Source: Henckelia pumila (lineage: Eukaryota > Streptophyta > Magnoliopsida > Lamiales > Gesneriaceae). Taken from it: a stretch of 64,000 nucleotides of DNA. Position numbers and translations under genes: made by a program. Every line of letters starts with the position of its first letter. Within the stretch, counting starts at the first letter, position 1. The stretch is taken from contig NW_027331831.1 of assembly GCF_033568475.1 (NCBI RefSeq), positions 7,626,001 through 7,690,000 on the forward strand, read 5' to 3'. The notes below the pieces were generated by a model. It saw only the letters and a program-made list of their open reading frames with translations. It searched no databases and was not told the DNA's origin. Shown here in pieces: positions 24,856 through 37,900 of the stretch.

Positions 24856-27838
24856 TCATGGCAGCCAACCAGATATATAGTTATTCAGGCTTGGCCCTGC
24901 TGCTGCTATCGCATCATTCTGGTACCTGAGATTTCAAATTTATCTTATGTAATATTAGCACATGATGCAAATTAATTACCATGCAAAACCACTAGTTTCT
25001 CTCATTGATCAGTACCCGATTTGCAGAGTTGGTTCACAATCCAGAGGATGGAAAAACCCGTCGGCCTGAGGCTGAGCCGCTTGCCTTCCATACGCGACGT
25101 CTTGTGCATTCGGATTCCATTGCAGACTTATTTGACTTCCTTCCATCAGCTAATTCATACAACCAAAAAAAAAAAAAAAGAAGCCGAACTCATCAAAATT
25201 TAGGCCGACTGATCAAAAATTCGTCGTCTGGTTCACATATATGGAGAGGATAGTTCAAGAAATTTATGAGTGGTGAATAATATGCGTGCATGCATGATGG
25301 CATACCCGATGTTTCAAACTCTTGTTGGCTTCATTGAGGGCATGCTCCTACATAGCCATAATATTAAACAACACATATTAACATATTGGTAACTAAAGGG
25401 TTATAAGGAGGATAAAAAATGGAGTTTGATTTCATTCAACTACCTTTCTTTGAAGATCTGTGAGGGTATCCAGCATTGCTTGAGTCTGCGAATTCGATAA
25501 TTTCTCAAAATTTTTATTTGCATAAATATGATCTAACTATATATCTACCTAGCCATGAACAGTATTCTCTATTAATTCATTGAAAGACAGTAAGTAAATA
25601 CCCGTGTTGATCTGATCTGCTTCAGCGACATGTCGAGCTGCCTTTCGAGTGATTCGAGCTCCTTGCTGCTCAGAGGACCAAGATCCTCACCCAGAAGATT
25701 CCTAGCATCATCAACACAATAAATTACCACCAAATATTAACCATTCAGCTCACTTTTTTTATTTTTGGGGCTCAAACTTTCATTCAAATAATCATGTATA
25801 TATTTTGGCGATTTCTTTTATGACTGTTGGAGTTGACAGACCTTTGTGAACGCTGTAGGGCTTCATAGCGCGCTTTAAGCTTCATATACTCGTGCTGACT
25901 GCTCAGTTCCTGTGATTAGCCAATGATATCAATTAACAGCAAGTGTTCTACAAATACCATGTATCCTCTCCATATGTATATGCTACTTGTTCTTGTGACA
26001 AAAAAATATGCAATAATAAGTAGAAAATGAAATTATATTTTCCTACAAACTAATTCACTTCTATACACTAGTCATTTCTTCTCCACAATAGGATACATTA
26101 CAATTTCTTCTTTCTTTCACCATTTTCATCCTACTTTGTTTGAGAAACAACTTCCCACTAACTAATAATCTGGCAATTCATGCATCCCAAAAGTACAAAT
26201 GTTATAATAAAAAATGAGCAAAAAATTCGAAAACACCAATCTGAAGTTCCTTCAAGAATTGTCATAGTTTTTGAAATATTCTATAGAACCAAGTTTCATG
26301 ACAAGGAAACATCTTGTTTTTTCACAATAAGCTCAAAACCACATATAATTCTACAAAACCTAAATTACAATAACTATTTATTATTCCGTAAATACTCAAT
26401 CTTGTAATCATATATGAAGAATGACTAGTCCTCTAAACTATCATGCAGGCCTTATATTTTCGCAAACTCTTAATTATATTATCCATCAATTTCATCATTC
26501 TGCGCGGATACTTACTCTTGCAATCATATATGAAGATTTCTTATTTAGCAAAGTAAGACTATCAGATAACCCTTTAAAACCATTGAGGACTTGCAAATTC
26601 AATATTTCTACAAGATTTCGACGAGAGAATTTATTTCATTATTCGTTAAAAAAATGCTATCGTGAAATTGCAAGAAGATTTCTTAACAAACAAAGTAAGC
26701 AGAACAAAACATGATGACCGTTTAGGATTTTATAAAGATAAAATGAACAGTAAAATCTGTTCAAAACCATAATCTTTGTTGAGAAAATTGTTGAGATATA
26801 CGTACTATCTATAGGAACAAAATCATTTGTATTAAAATTATGATAACTAAAACACTTGTGCAATTTTTTAAAAAAAGTTGTTTATCTAAATTGTTTACAA
26901 AGTACTATTTTGTTCTTGTTTTAAAGTTTGTTGTTACTAAAGTATATTATCTTAAACATGAGCAGTTTAATTAATACATTTATATAACTATAAACACATT
27001 TTAGCTCAGAATAAACGTAATAAATATCCAAATTACACCAAAAACACTTAAGGTATATATGAAACCAACAATCAGAGAGTAGCAAATACCAGCGCCTCCC
27101 TTGTGGATACGTTCGTCTCCGGTGCTCCGTAGTTGCACTTTTGATACCTTTCCAATGTTTTGAGCATGCTGCTGGGTATCACAAGCCATTTTAAACAAGT
27201 AATTAGTAGCTTAACAATAGAGCATAAACAATTACATCTTTAGAAAGAATGTTAATTTTATTTGTAAATTGTAGCCAAAGCATGAGCCAAATCGATGGTC
27301 AGATGTACAACAAAATGCACACGAGAAGTACAAAAGGTGTCCCAATATTCCCCAGGAACAGCATGAAACTCAATTTCAGTATGTATTATGAATTGCCCAG
27401 GGGAAAGTTGTGGTAACTCACACCATTTTAAAAGGAATATAATGTTTAATTATAATTAACAAGAAAAACCCGTGAATCACCACGTAAGACGGAACACCTT
27501 CTTATTACCTGGAAAAAAGACTGCTTTGCATCAAACCTCTCACCAAGAAAAAGGCAAAAAATCTAAGAAATCAAGAAAAAACTTAAAATCTTTGAAATTG
27601 TGGATGGCTTGGCCATTATTAGGAGATTCCAAGAGATCTGAGGATGACTAATGAAAAGAAAGTTATGTGTAATAACGTTACTAAAATAAACCCTAACAAG
27701 ATGAGGGAAAAATCCTTGAACCTCAAATAGATATATATATTTTAAAAAAATAATTAAGAAAAATCACCCAAAAGAATCCACTCTTTTAGAGAGGGGAAAA
27801 CAGATCAAGGCTTATCCTTGGATTCAACAGAAACTGTT

Positions 27839-27878
<40 letters not shown>

Positions 27879-27936
27879 GGGGGGGGGGGGGGGGGGGGGG
27901 GTGGGGGGGGGGGGGGTGGGTTTGGGTCTTCGCCGT

Positions 27937-27999
<63 letters not shown>

Positions 28000-29105
28000 C
28001 TGTCGAAACATATTGAAATGAAAAGAAAATTAGGTTAAGATAAGCTCATAGTGAAATTTTCACTTTTCTCCATGAAGAAATGAAGAAAAAGGAAAGGATT
28101 AACAGAAAACCCTAAAAAGCTTGGATCTTGGCAAAAAACACAACACAAAGATATCTTGTGGTATCCATCTCCAACCCTTACATCCAGAATCCAATTATGT
28201 ACAAGAAATCTGTTTAAGAAAAGGAAAAAAAATCCCGAGAGGAGATAAGGGTTGCCGAAATCAGATTCAGAAAAATTTATTGGTATCATATTAGTGTAAA
28301 ATGCTTCTTTAATATATACTAAAGAAAGCTTGAATTTTGCTCCATGTTGCCTTTTAAAGGGTAATAGAAAAAAAAACACTAGATCGGAGCATATTTAACT
28401 CAAAATTGAACCAAAAAGAAGAAGAAGAGGAGAAAGAAAATAGCACAAAAGGCGCAGTAGACTTGCAGGGCTGAAGCAAATTAAATCTCACAGCTAAGAC
28501 TGCAGAAACTCAACATAAATATAGAAACATATTTCTTTTCGTGGTTTCCTCTGGCAGATCTAACAAAACTCGCAAGCACAGAGTCCTATACGACTCAAAA
28601 CAATCACAAGAATGGAAAAACAATCTCTCACAACACCAAAAAAGATAGGAAAAAAATTGCATTTCTTCCCCTAATCACTCCCTTGAAATAAAACATAAAA
28701 AAGATTGGACTTTGAGACAAGCCCAGATCTCAAACAATCCCAAACAACAAAATAATTCGAAAAGAATCTTACAAGTTCAAGGAAAGAAAGGTGAAAAATA
28801 AAAAAAATAAAAAAAGGACCCCCCAGCTAATACCATATATATTATTTATACATAAATATAGGTGTTGCAATTGCAGAAACTGTAAGGTTTATTGTTTGTT
28901 TTGTTTAGTTTAATTTATACCTAGAGCTACTGCAAAACTCGTACAGCTTTCCTCTATTGGAGAAGATGATGAGTGCAACCTCAGCATCACAAAGAACAGA
29001 AAGCTCATAAGCTTTCTTCAAAAGCCCATTCCTTCGTTTCGCAAAAGTCACTTGCCTGTTGATCTTGTTCTCTATTCTCTTCAGCTCAACTCTCCCTCTT
29101 CCCAT
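24856..29105 (-). CDS. SEP3-like: SEPALLATA3/AGL9-type MADS-box transcription factor
   Basis: E-class floral MADS proteins are nuclear factors that build floral quartets with A, B and C class MADS proteins on CArG boxes. Eight minus-strand exons: 29105-28921, 27168-27090, 25909-25842, 25701-25602, 25485-25444, 25347-25306, 25149-25016 and 24925-24856. They total 720 nt, 239 codons plus stop, with all GT-AG junctions in phase. The MADS domain is residues 1-60 ([20 protein letters not shown], then [20 protein letters not shown]). The I region has [19 protein letters not shown], which points to SEP3 rather than SEP1/2. The K domain includes [20 protein letters not shown]. The C-terminus ends [17 protein letters not shown] and a final GWLP, both SEP motifs. 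Exon sizes 100, 42 and 42 are the standard MADS pattern. Large introns 1 (1752 nt) and 2 (1180 nt) are typical sites of regulation in this family. Confidence 0.95.
27849..27999. repeat. Poly-G tract inside intron 1 of the MADS-box gene
   Basis: About 150 nt almost entirely of G on the plus strand, following 12 T. It includes 61 uninterrupted G at 27939-27999 and a short mixed island at 27917-27938. In the gene's sense it is poly-C. The glycine-rich and proline-rich open frames over it are meaningless. It may be a sequencing or assembly artefact, or a real G-quadruplex-forming tract. Confidence 0.95.
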
Positions 29106-31075
29106 TTCTTTCTTTCACTTTTCTTTTTTTCTGATTATAACAATTTCTACCCTCTCTCATATATATATGTATATATGTACGTATGTATACATACCATGTA
29201 AAAGTCAGAAGAAAACAGTGGTGTAGTATTAGTGGTATGAGGCTGATTCCCATCGAGTTCAAGATTAATTTGCGAACTTGTAATTAGTTGATTTTTTTCT
29301 TTTTTTCTTTTTTTACTATGAGAATCTTGATTTTGAGGTTAAAGGGATTATCCGATGGTTTTCATTAAGGCTGGGCAGTCTCCACTTCTATAAAATCAAT
29401 CTCTTCTCATATTAGGTTTTATATTGGCTCAAGTTTTTATTTTTATTTTTTGATTATTTCCCTGTTCTAGGAAACTAAAAATTATCACATCAATTTAATT
29501 GATTGCCCATAGTGTTATAAGCCTAATATGTGAGGAAAGTATATCGTGTATGCAGTAGAATACCCATAATTATGTTAACAATTAATGATGAGAAAAATTA
29601 GCTAGGTTGATGCGCAAACTATTGTTAAAATCGTGTGTATGTATGTATGTTATTCGTCTAGAAAAACAGAAAAACAACTCATATCACACGGTCTCACGTG
29701 AATAGACATAATATTTGATTCGATTCAAAAGTAATCAGCTTAAAAAAATAGGCATGTTTACATTATTATACAAAATAAAATAAATTAAATGAACGTGAAA
29801 CATAATCGCCACACACACTTTTCATTCAAGAAATATTTCAAGGTAATAAAATTAGGTAATAATTAAATTATTTCGTTACGCAAACTTGATTACGCCAACA
29901 CATTATTAAAGAATTTGGCCTCGATACGCCCCGATCGGATCCGAGGGTCAGAAATCATTCACGATGTGATGTTGAAGAATGACGGTAAAAATAAATATAA
30001 ATAAATAATGGCATTGAATTGCAATTTCGAGGAGGGTTGACAGTGCAACCTTAAAACTGATGGTTTATTACCAATGCTATGTGCCACGCGTCAACGTTTA
30101 AGTGGTCCGGAGGCTAATATTCTTTGGATGTCATCAAACCCTAAGGAAGCTATATATATGCTACTTTTATTTTAACATTATATATATATATAGATATATA
30201 GATATATTAAGTTTTTAACAGATAATTTTAAGGCTCTTAAGATATTTTCATCCTCCATTTGTTAAAATTATACCAGTAAAATTTGGAAGTTCATCTCATG
30301 TAAATTTCATGTGGTATGTGAATTTTAAATCCATATTTTCTAAGCAACATATCGACCATGTAAGATCAACTCGATCATATTGGTCGAAGTTTAATGTTTT
30401 TGGTTGTGATTCATGTGTTTATGGAAAAAGATGTAGCTAATGATCATGGCTTATGACATGCTAATGAATTGGTTTTTATGGAGAAAAAAATCAATCATAG
30501 AAAAACAAAACATATAAATTATTATTTTTATTAAGAAACTGTCGGAACATTTCTAATTACAACAGTAAGAATGTGTTTGACAGAGCTTATAAGCTCCACA
30601 AATCTGTTTGACAAATTTTTTTTCAAACAACTTATTATAATATATCAAAATAAATAGTTTTTAAAAAATTAAAGGGATCCTATTTTTTTTTTTATCAAAA
30701 AAGATCTTATTTTAATAATTATCTTCTCCAAAATATCCTCCTATATTGTCATTAATTCATGTTTTATCCTCCACATAATTTTACAAACCTAACAAGTCTC
30801 TCTCTACGCCGACTTCTTTTCCCAGCCCACTCTGTCTTCTTCCCTTCTCGGCGCATTATTGATTAGTATTTGACTACAATGTTTATTTGAAATATTAATG
30901 ATATCATTAAAATTTTAATTTTTTTACAACTTTTCTAAATTTAAATATAAAATAGTTTTAATTATATATATATAACTATTCACATTACATTAAATAGTAT
31001 TATATCATTTTTGGTAATTTTGTTAATAAAAAGATTTTATAATATCAAACACATCAAATTTTAAGTTGTTTAAAA
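29106..31075. promoter_or_regulatory. Upstream region of the SEP3-like gene
   Basis: The 5'UTR begins at 29106 with a CT-rich leader (29107-29160, ending in a TATATATATG stretch), as is common in MADS genes. A (TA)n run lies at 30178-30206. From about 30570 the sequence resembles a MITE arm (GTGTTTGACAGAGCTTATAA), whose possible partner (AAGTTTATCCAAATAC) lies beyond the solo LTR at 32598-32613. No gene is supported. Confidence 0.45.
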
Positions 31076-31080
31076 CAAGT

Positions 31081-32595
31081 TGTAGTAACCCGCATTTCTA
31101 ATTAGTGATTAATGAGTAATTAATCACGTGATCATGTTTAGATTAAGTAAAACATGATTAAGTAAGTTCCTGTTGGGATAACGGACTTCAGAAACAGATC
31201 CAGGATACTCCAACATGGTGGGCATGGCTTGGGAGGTTCGGACGCTCCGAACTGGAGTTCGAAGGATCCGAAGAGGATCGGAGGCTCCGTCGGTGGGATC
31301 GGAGGATCCGAACAGGGTTAGAGCTTACGTCATCAACTACGTCAGCAAGGTGACGTCATGGATGGCATCACTGATGTGACTTCGGAAGACCCGAAGTAAG
31401 GATCGGACGGTCCGATCGTGTTCGGACGATCCGAAGTCATGATCGGAGGATCCGAATCAGTTCGGAGGGTCCGAAGCCGAGTTCGGACGTCCCGAACGTT
31501 GTCTATAAATAGAGGAGCCGATGTTCATTTGTGACTCGCTCATCTCCTCTCTTTTCTCTCAATTCCTAAGCCTTCTAACTCAGATCTAGGGAGATCTAGG
31601 CATCCTACGGGAAATCCGAAAGTGGATTAGTGATCTAGACATCGTCGCGGAGCTACGGCCTAGTTTTGAGGCTATCTACAGCAAAGGGCTAACGATGGAC
31701 GAAGGTATAGCTTTGGAATCCTAAAAATATTTAGGAGTATGCAATAACTTAATTAAGGCTTTTAGAGCTTAATTATTGATGCATGGATATTTGCATTGTA
31801 GTAGCAGTAGACTGGACTAGTAGGCTTGGAGTCTAGGTCAGTGGAGCTAGGTTTGACCAGCAGTGTTAGAGGTACGTAAGTACTGACCGAGATAGCCGGC
31901 ATGATATATTTGCTTGTATGTTGCATGAGTATGTGCTATATGCTTTATCATGTTTTAGCGTGTTTTACCGTCTTAGCACATACATGATTTTACGTGTGAC
32001 TGCATCCGGAGAGATATGAGTCATTGACAGTCTCCATAGGGAATTGTGATCTCATTTTGGACTCGAGTCAGGTATGACAGTTTCCATATGGGACTTGTAT
32101 CCTGTTTTGGATTCGGGTCAGGATGGGGTTGGCTCAGCCCTGATATGGAGTATACGAGTACCCCGCGGAGTAGCTTTCTAGCCGGTACTGTATATTCTCG
32201 GTGCCATGAGCAAGTGTTTTCACTTGAGTTTTAAATCATCTGTGTGCGCATATTTGTATTTATATCATTGCTTCGTATTGAGCGTTCTAGCTCACGCCCC
32301 TGTGTTTGGGTATTGTGTACCTTGTGGCGGGGCAGGTTTGAGGCTGGACGGTCCAGACGGCTCTCACCAAGATTGAGCTTTGGAGAGTGTGAGGTTGTAG
32401 AGGGTAGGGATTTGTTTACCCTGAACCTTCGATTTGGTTGTATAACAGTATTTATATACTTGTGATAGCGTCGATTGTATTCTGTCGATTGGATTTGTTG
32501 TATTTTAATTATCCGCACTTTACGCTTTAAGCTTTTATTGCGTGCACTTTTACTATAACTCTGATTAGGTAGTGGATCCGGGTTGGGTCACTACA
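31081..32595 (+). mobile_element. Solo LTR, 1.5 kb, Ty3/gypsy, related to the LTRs of the 39350-46501 element
   Basis: It starts TGTAGTAACCCGC and ends GGTTGGGTCACTACA, with a perfect 5-bp duplication CAAGT at 31076-31080 and 32596-32600. A promoter-like CTATAAATAG lies at 31503-31512. Upstream of it (31225-31500) is an array of GGATCGGAGGATCCGAA-type palindromic words. The start, the end and the palindrome array are shared with the LTRs of the full-length gypsy element, but the sequences are otherwise diverged. Sense orientation is plus. Confidence 0.9.
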
Positions 32596-32600
32596 CAAGT

Positions 32601-33026
32601 TTATCCAAATACTTTAACAATTAATTTTTAAAATAAGACCTAAAATTTTATAACATTCTAAGACATCTTATAAGATTTAGGATCTATTGGTCACAATAGA
32701 AAATCTAGATAAGTTAAGGTTGCATTTGGAGAGAGTTCAAATTCATAACAACAATAGTTAACAAATAAACAACAGGCCAATTAGTGTTGGAGAAAATCCA
32801 ATTCATGACAATGAATTTCAAATCTCAACTATAGCTAGTTACGTTTTTTAGCCATTTGGATGGATTTCAATCTCGTCCTGATTGAAGAGTCATTTCAAAT
32901 CCTTTCTTCAAATGAGTTATTCCAAGTGCAACCTAAAGAAGCCTATGAACTTTGGCCAAGGTACCCGGTACAAGGCAAAGTCCATCACAGCTCCGTCAAT
33001 TGGAAATTGTCAACACTAATTATTGT
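32601..33026. other. Intergenic DNA, nothing recognised
   Basis: AT-rich; the 68-codon frame at 32860-33066 shows no family motif and runs into the following MITE. Confidence 0.4.
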
Positions 33027-33260
33027 GGCACCGTTTAGTTTGAATGATAAAATAAGTAATTCATAGATAAGCAATATAATGTAATTTAAAAATAAATAAG
33101 AAAAAATAGTTAATACATTATTTGATTTGATGGATATATTATAATTTATTTGATATAAAATTAATAATTAATAAATAGATAAATAATATGACAAAAATAA
33201 GGCAAAATTGATTGGGATAAAATATACATAGATTAATAATACATCAAACCAAACAATGCC
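33027..33260. mobile_element. MITE, 234 bp, GGCANNGTTTNGTTTGA termini
   Basis: The left end GGCACCGTTTAGTTTGAATG and the reverse-complemented right end GGCATTGTTTGGTTTGATG are matching inverted repeats. The core is AT-rich and noncoding. TGT flanks both sides (33024-33026 and 33261-33263), a possible 3-bp duplication consistent with a PIF/Harbinger (Tourist-like) element. Confidence 0.7.
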
Positions 33261-33263
33261 TGT

Positions 33264-35488
33264 AGGTTGAAGCCTGGTATTAGTTGCCACCTTATTTTAT
33301 TCACGTCTTGATTTCGGAATTTTCAAGTATTCTGTTGGGGAGTTGTTAAAGATGAACTTTAAAATTTCCTTTTCTTTAATATATATTATGACTCTCTGAA
33401 TTTTGAATTTTTGGCCTCACTTTTTATATCAATTTCATATAAGAGACTGATATCAGTTAGCAACAAAATTTGCAAGTAACTTGGTACATTATCCGAATTT
33501 TTTGATTTTCTGGAAAAGCATGTCTCTGTTTCAGTTCTATGTTGTTATGAAAATATGTATGTGATAAACTATGTTAAAATGATTTTAAACAAATGCTTAG
33601 AGCTTTCTCTCATTTATTGAGTGACACTCATATCACTCACATACCCAAAACCATCATAGATAAAATTGAGGAAGAAGTGGAAGATGGCGAGCAAAACCAT
33701 TTTTGGGGCTGGTGAAGAGTGAACAAAAATTTCTTTTATTCAGTTTTATTAGGAGCCGCTGCAGTAGACTTTGATTTTCAGTTTAGTTTATTATTCGTTC
33801 AAGCATATTATAAAGATTCATGTAAATTGATCAGTTTGATAAAGGACAATGTAATTTCAGGTTATGAATGAAAAGACCGTAATTTTTGAAATCTGTACTC
33901 CGAGGCTTGTTATTTAATGTGAAAATATTAAATAACGTCGATGTCAACTACGCGCCCAGTTACGGGATGAGACAATTTCTCTACTTATTTCAGGGGCCAT
34001 AGGGGTCTTTATTTTTTCGACACATAGGGGTGTTGATTTTGATATGAATATCTTGTGATAAGTTTATATTTCCTTTAAAATAATTCCCAAGATACTTGTT
34101 TTTGGGAACGTGACTAAGGTCCTAATCTCTCTGTGTACGTGCACATGGTAATCAAGAAACGTTGCTGCGAGCAATGATGTTTTATCTTGGAACCGTGATC
34201 AACCGCTAGAACCAGCATGTATGGAGACAATCATAGCTTTAAGATGTTCTTTTCGGGATCAACCCTTTCAAAATCATAGCTTTAAGATAATGTTATGTGA
34301 CTTGGCTTCCTATCGATCCAATATATTTTTTATTTCTATATTTTACGTGATTTATATTTGCATCATGTTTATATCTTTTGTTCTCGATTTTACTAATATT
34401 TAAAACAAATCACAAAATTCCCTAAACATATTTCAAATGTAATGATACCAACGATGACATAAAATGGCTAATAAAAGTGTAAAACAGTCTGTTCATTTTT
34501 TTAAATTAATATTTTCGATTTTTTTATTTTTTTAAAAAATTCTATATCATCGGAGAGGTTGCAGGCTTCATATGGGTAGCTGTGCGTCGCATAATTAGTT
34601 AAAAGGTTAATTATATTTTGGGTCCTTTAGTTTGGATTTAAAAAAAAAAAAAAAAAAGTTTTAGTCTTCTTAGCACTGCATTTGCATTTTAAATCTGTTG
34701 GTCCTTTGTTTGACCAAAATCCATCTCGGGTATCGAAAATTTGTGCTTATGTGGTGAACGTGGATTTTCGGAACACACAATCAATTTACAGTAAACATGA
34801 TATACGGACTTAGACAAAAAATGACCAAAAATACAAAGTAATAAGACTAAAAATATAAATTCAGCGTTAAGATGTTATAAGATAATTTGTAAAGGACACA
34901 TCAAGTAGACAGCAAACCGACTCATGAGTTTGAAAATTGGAAAATATAGCGTAGTTCATTGATAATCATAAGATGTTCTTTACTTAAAACATACTAAACA
35001 AGAATAGCACAAAAGGACAATTCCTCTGAATTAGCATTTTATGGGAATTGCACATGCCCAAATGTTTCCCATGTTTAATGAAAATGATTTTGTTAGCGTA
35101 AGGAAGTATTTTGCAAACTTAATTTGGAAATCCGTTAAGGTCATTTCTTGTCTCTCCCTTAATAAATTTCAAATTTTTTTAAAATTTTTTAAAATATTTT
35201 TTTATGGTAAAAATTAAAAGTGATGTTTGGAGTTGTCATCTCATGCTACAAAGAGAAGGAGACATCACGGAAATATGAAGAACCTTATTAAGAAAAAAAA
35301 ATCCCAAATTATTTAGGGTAGATCTCCTATGAGACGTCATCAGAGTTTTTTGTGAATTATTTATTGCATTTACACATGCATACACATATTTTTTTTAATC
35401 GATTTGTAACCCGAATTGGTGGTGGACTGGAAGAGATGAATAATATGTTACCAAGTGTCATTTACGAACAACAAGTTTATTGTTGTGA
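33264..35488. other. Intergenic DNA, no gene supported
   Basis: AT-rich with poly-A/T runs such as 34639-34658. Near 33650-33710 the frame IPKTIIDKIEEEVEDGEQN looks protein-like but is isolated and unrecognised. Confidence 0.4.
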
Positions 35489-35496
35489 CTTATGAG

Positions 35497-35952
35497 CAGG
35501 AGTGGAAAAAAATATCGAATTTTCGGTATATCGAGGTTATCGTACCAAAAAAAATATATCGAATTTACCGAAATTTTTGGTACCGTATGATAACGATACC
35601 GACTTTTTTGGTACGGTAACCGTATGAAATTTGAAAATTTTGGTATACCGATATATCGAAATATTATATAAAAATTTAAAATATTAATTATTTTTAAACA
35701 ATAAATTATAAATTATAAAAAAATATAAGACCTTTTTCGGTATAAAACGATATATACCGATACCGTACCGAAATCTCGGTATACCGTAAAATTTCGGTAT
35801 AATCGATATGCTAGTTTTATGTACCGAAATTTTTGGTATACCGTTTTTCGGTATACCAAAATTTTCGGTACGGTATCGATATAAAAAATTTTGTACCGTA
35901 ATTTTCGAAACGATATACGGTATACATTTTTTGGTACGGTATGTCATCCTTA
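35497..35952. mobile_element. hAT-type MITE rich in TACCGAAATTTT words, copy A
   Basis: A perfect 8-bp duplication CTTATGAG (35489-35496 and 35953-35960) brackets a 456-bp element. The left end is CAGGAGTGGAAAAA and the right end reverse-complements to TAAGGATGACATACC, an imperfect inverted repeat. The interior is a foldback of GGTATACCGAAAATTTCGGT-like words. Open frames inside it are not genes. Confidence 0.85.
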
Positions 35953-35960
35953 CTTATGAG

Positions 35961-36046
35961 GTTGTCAAGAAATTTATATAATTGACTAACTTTTATTATT
36001 TTTATTAACGGAAATTTACTTTTATTTTACTTATACAGGTAGTACA

Positions 36047-36083
<37 letters not shown>

Positions 36084-37461
36084 CATAATATATATTGTCT
36101 TGTCAATATTTTAACGTTGTGTTCCTATTTAAAAGGGTAAAACATCATTGAGCAAAAATTTTGATGGAACTTACACAAATATTTTCCCCAATTAACATTA
36201 CTCTCATCTCATGATTACTTGATCAAAATAGCCAATACTGTTCGGACACGTGTCGATTTTCAACCTTTGCTACCGAGTTTAATCAAGCACTGATTTTTAA
36301 ATTACAAAAAAGAACAAAAATTCTGAGTCCTTATTAATGTTAATAAAAAGTAGATATGGTACAAAATTTTCGTTTGGTTAACTAGTTTTCAACCTCCAAT
36401 AGGGACTGAGGTCATACAAATGTTTGATTCTGGTCAAATCTTTTTTGATCGTTCATCTTGTTTGATTTTTATTATTTTTATTTAAACATTGTAAAAAATT
36501 ATAATAAAATCAAAACATGATTCCAAGCGTAGATAATATTTAAACTTGATGAAATCTAACTAACTTATAAATCTAAGCACAATATGAATATTGAAAAAGG
36601 TGAGGAGATCAATTTTTTGACCAAAATTTTCCCTCATAGAGTACAATTAATGTTTTCATATATATTCTCTAATTAGGCAAGTTGTACAAGGCTTAATGTG
36701 GTAGTTGGAGGGTTTTGGAAGTAGACAAGTCTTTATAAAAATGCTTTAAACATAATCAACCACGACTAATGATCCAAAATCGCAAGGCTGCCCGCCCTTG
36801 ATATTATAAATTAACTATATCTTTTTATTATTATTATTAAATCTCGAACTTAAGATCTCACTTCAAGCTTTGAACTTTGGTATCTTATTATTGACAATAA
36901 GACATCGACTCTTTCTTTTTGAAATGTTACATATATATAACATAATAAAGTTTGTAACTTATTAATTTGTTGGATCTGGACCCCCAAAGAAGCTCCTTTC
37001 ATTGGTATTGAATTAGGGACATATAGAGATACTGACACTCAAGTTTTAAGTTACTAATTATTGAAAACTAGTATTGCTCTCCATAAAATTATTCATGGGT
37101 GTCCCTTTTTTCTTTCCTCCTTTGTATATATTTTGCTTATGAACACGCAAGCACTTTGTGGTCCAACATTTTACTTTTCGACTAAATATTATCGAACTCA
37201 CCAAAATAACCGTATATAAATGTAACATATAGCAGAAAAATTAAGCAACTTATCTACGGTTCTTTTTAGACGGAATTTGACTAGCTAGGTGTGTCATGTG
37301 CGTAATATGCACCATTCTTTTGAAAAACACGAGTTGAAGGTTCTTATAATTTGTGAATAGTTTGAAATTAATTGGCTACTTTTTTAAAAAAATTGCAATT
37401 AATTTGGAAAGCAAAAGCTTACGTGCTTCAAATGTTCGATGTTTCAAATATTTTATTTGCA
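35961..37461. other. Intergenic DNA with (TA)n microsatellite
   Basis: A TA dinucleotide run lies at about 36050-36080. No coding region is supported. Confidence 0.45.
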
Positions 37462-37745
37462 TTAGGTAAAAACAGGTCGGCCTGACGGACCGACCCGCAA
37501 CCAACTATTTAGCAGGACGGGGGCCTATTTGGGTGGATTGGGAATTTTCTATCCCACTCACCTATTTCGTAGGGCGAGGCGTGGAAACCCGATGGACATT
37601 ATAATTTTTTAGTTATATTAATTAAGCCGGCTGGGGCAGGTTGACCCATAACGCATCACTTTGTGGGATGAGACAGATTGAGAAATTATCAATTCGATCC
37701 TCCTATTTGGCGGGGGACGCCGGCCCGTCCATTTTAACGACTCAA
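37462..37745. mobile_element. GC-rich remnant of a hAT-like element
   Basis: A locally GC-rich segment with CAGGTCGGCCTGACGG near the left and GCCGGCCCGTCCATTTTAAC near the right. These are roughly inverted, as in hAT elements with GGCCGG-rich ends. I could not find a target duplication, so the boundaries are approximate. Confidence 0.3.
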
Positions 37746-37900
37746 ATTACACACACGCGCACACACACATGTAGATGATCAAATCGAGTTTGGTTTGACT
37801 TTCGATTAAAAAAAATCGAACAATCAAGTTTATCATTTTCACTAGATATTGTTTGATGTTATTGATGGGATGAATGAAGGATGTGTATGAGTATGATAAA

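Noticed and set aside
27805..28038. Proline-rich and glycine-rich open frames on both strands
   Set aside because: They are translations of the poly-G tract and have no coding meaning.
33640..33712. Protein-like stretch IPKTIIDKIEEEVEDGEQN
   Set aside because: Too short, no splice context, could be chance in AT-rich DNA.
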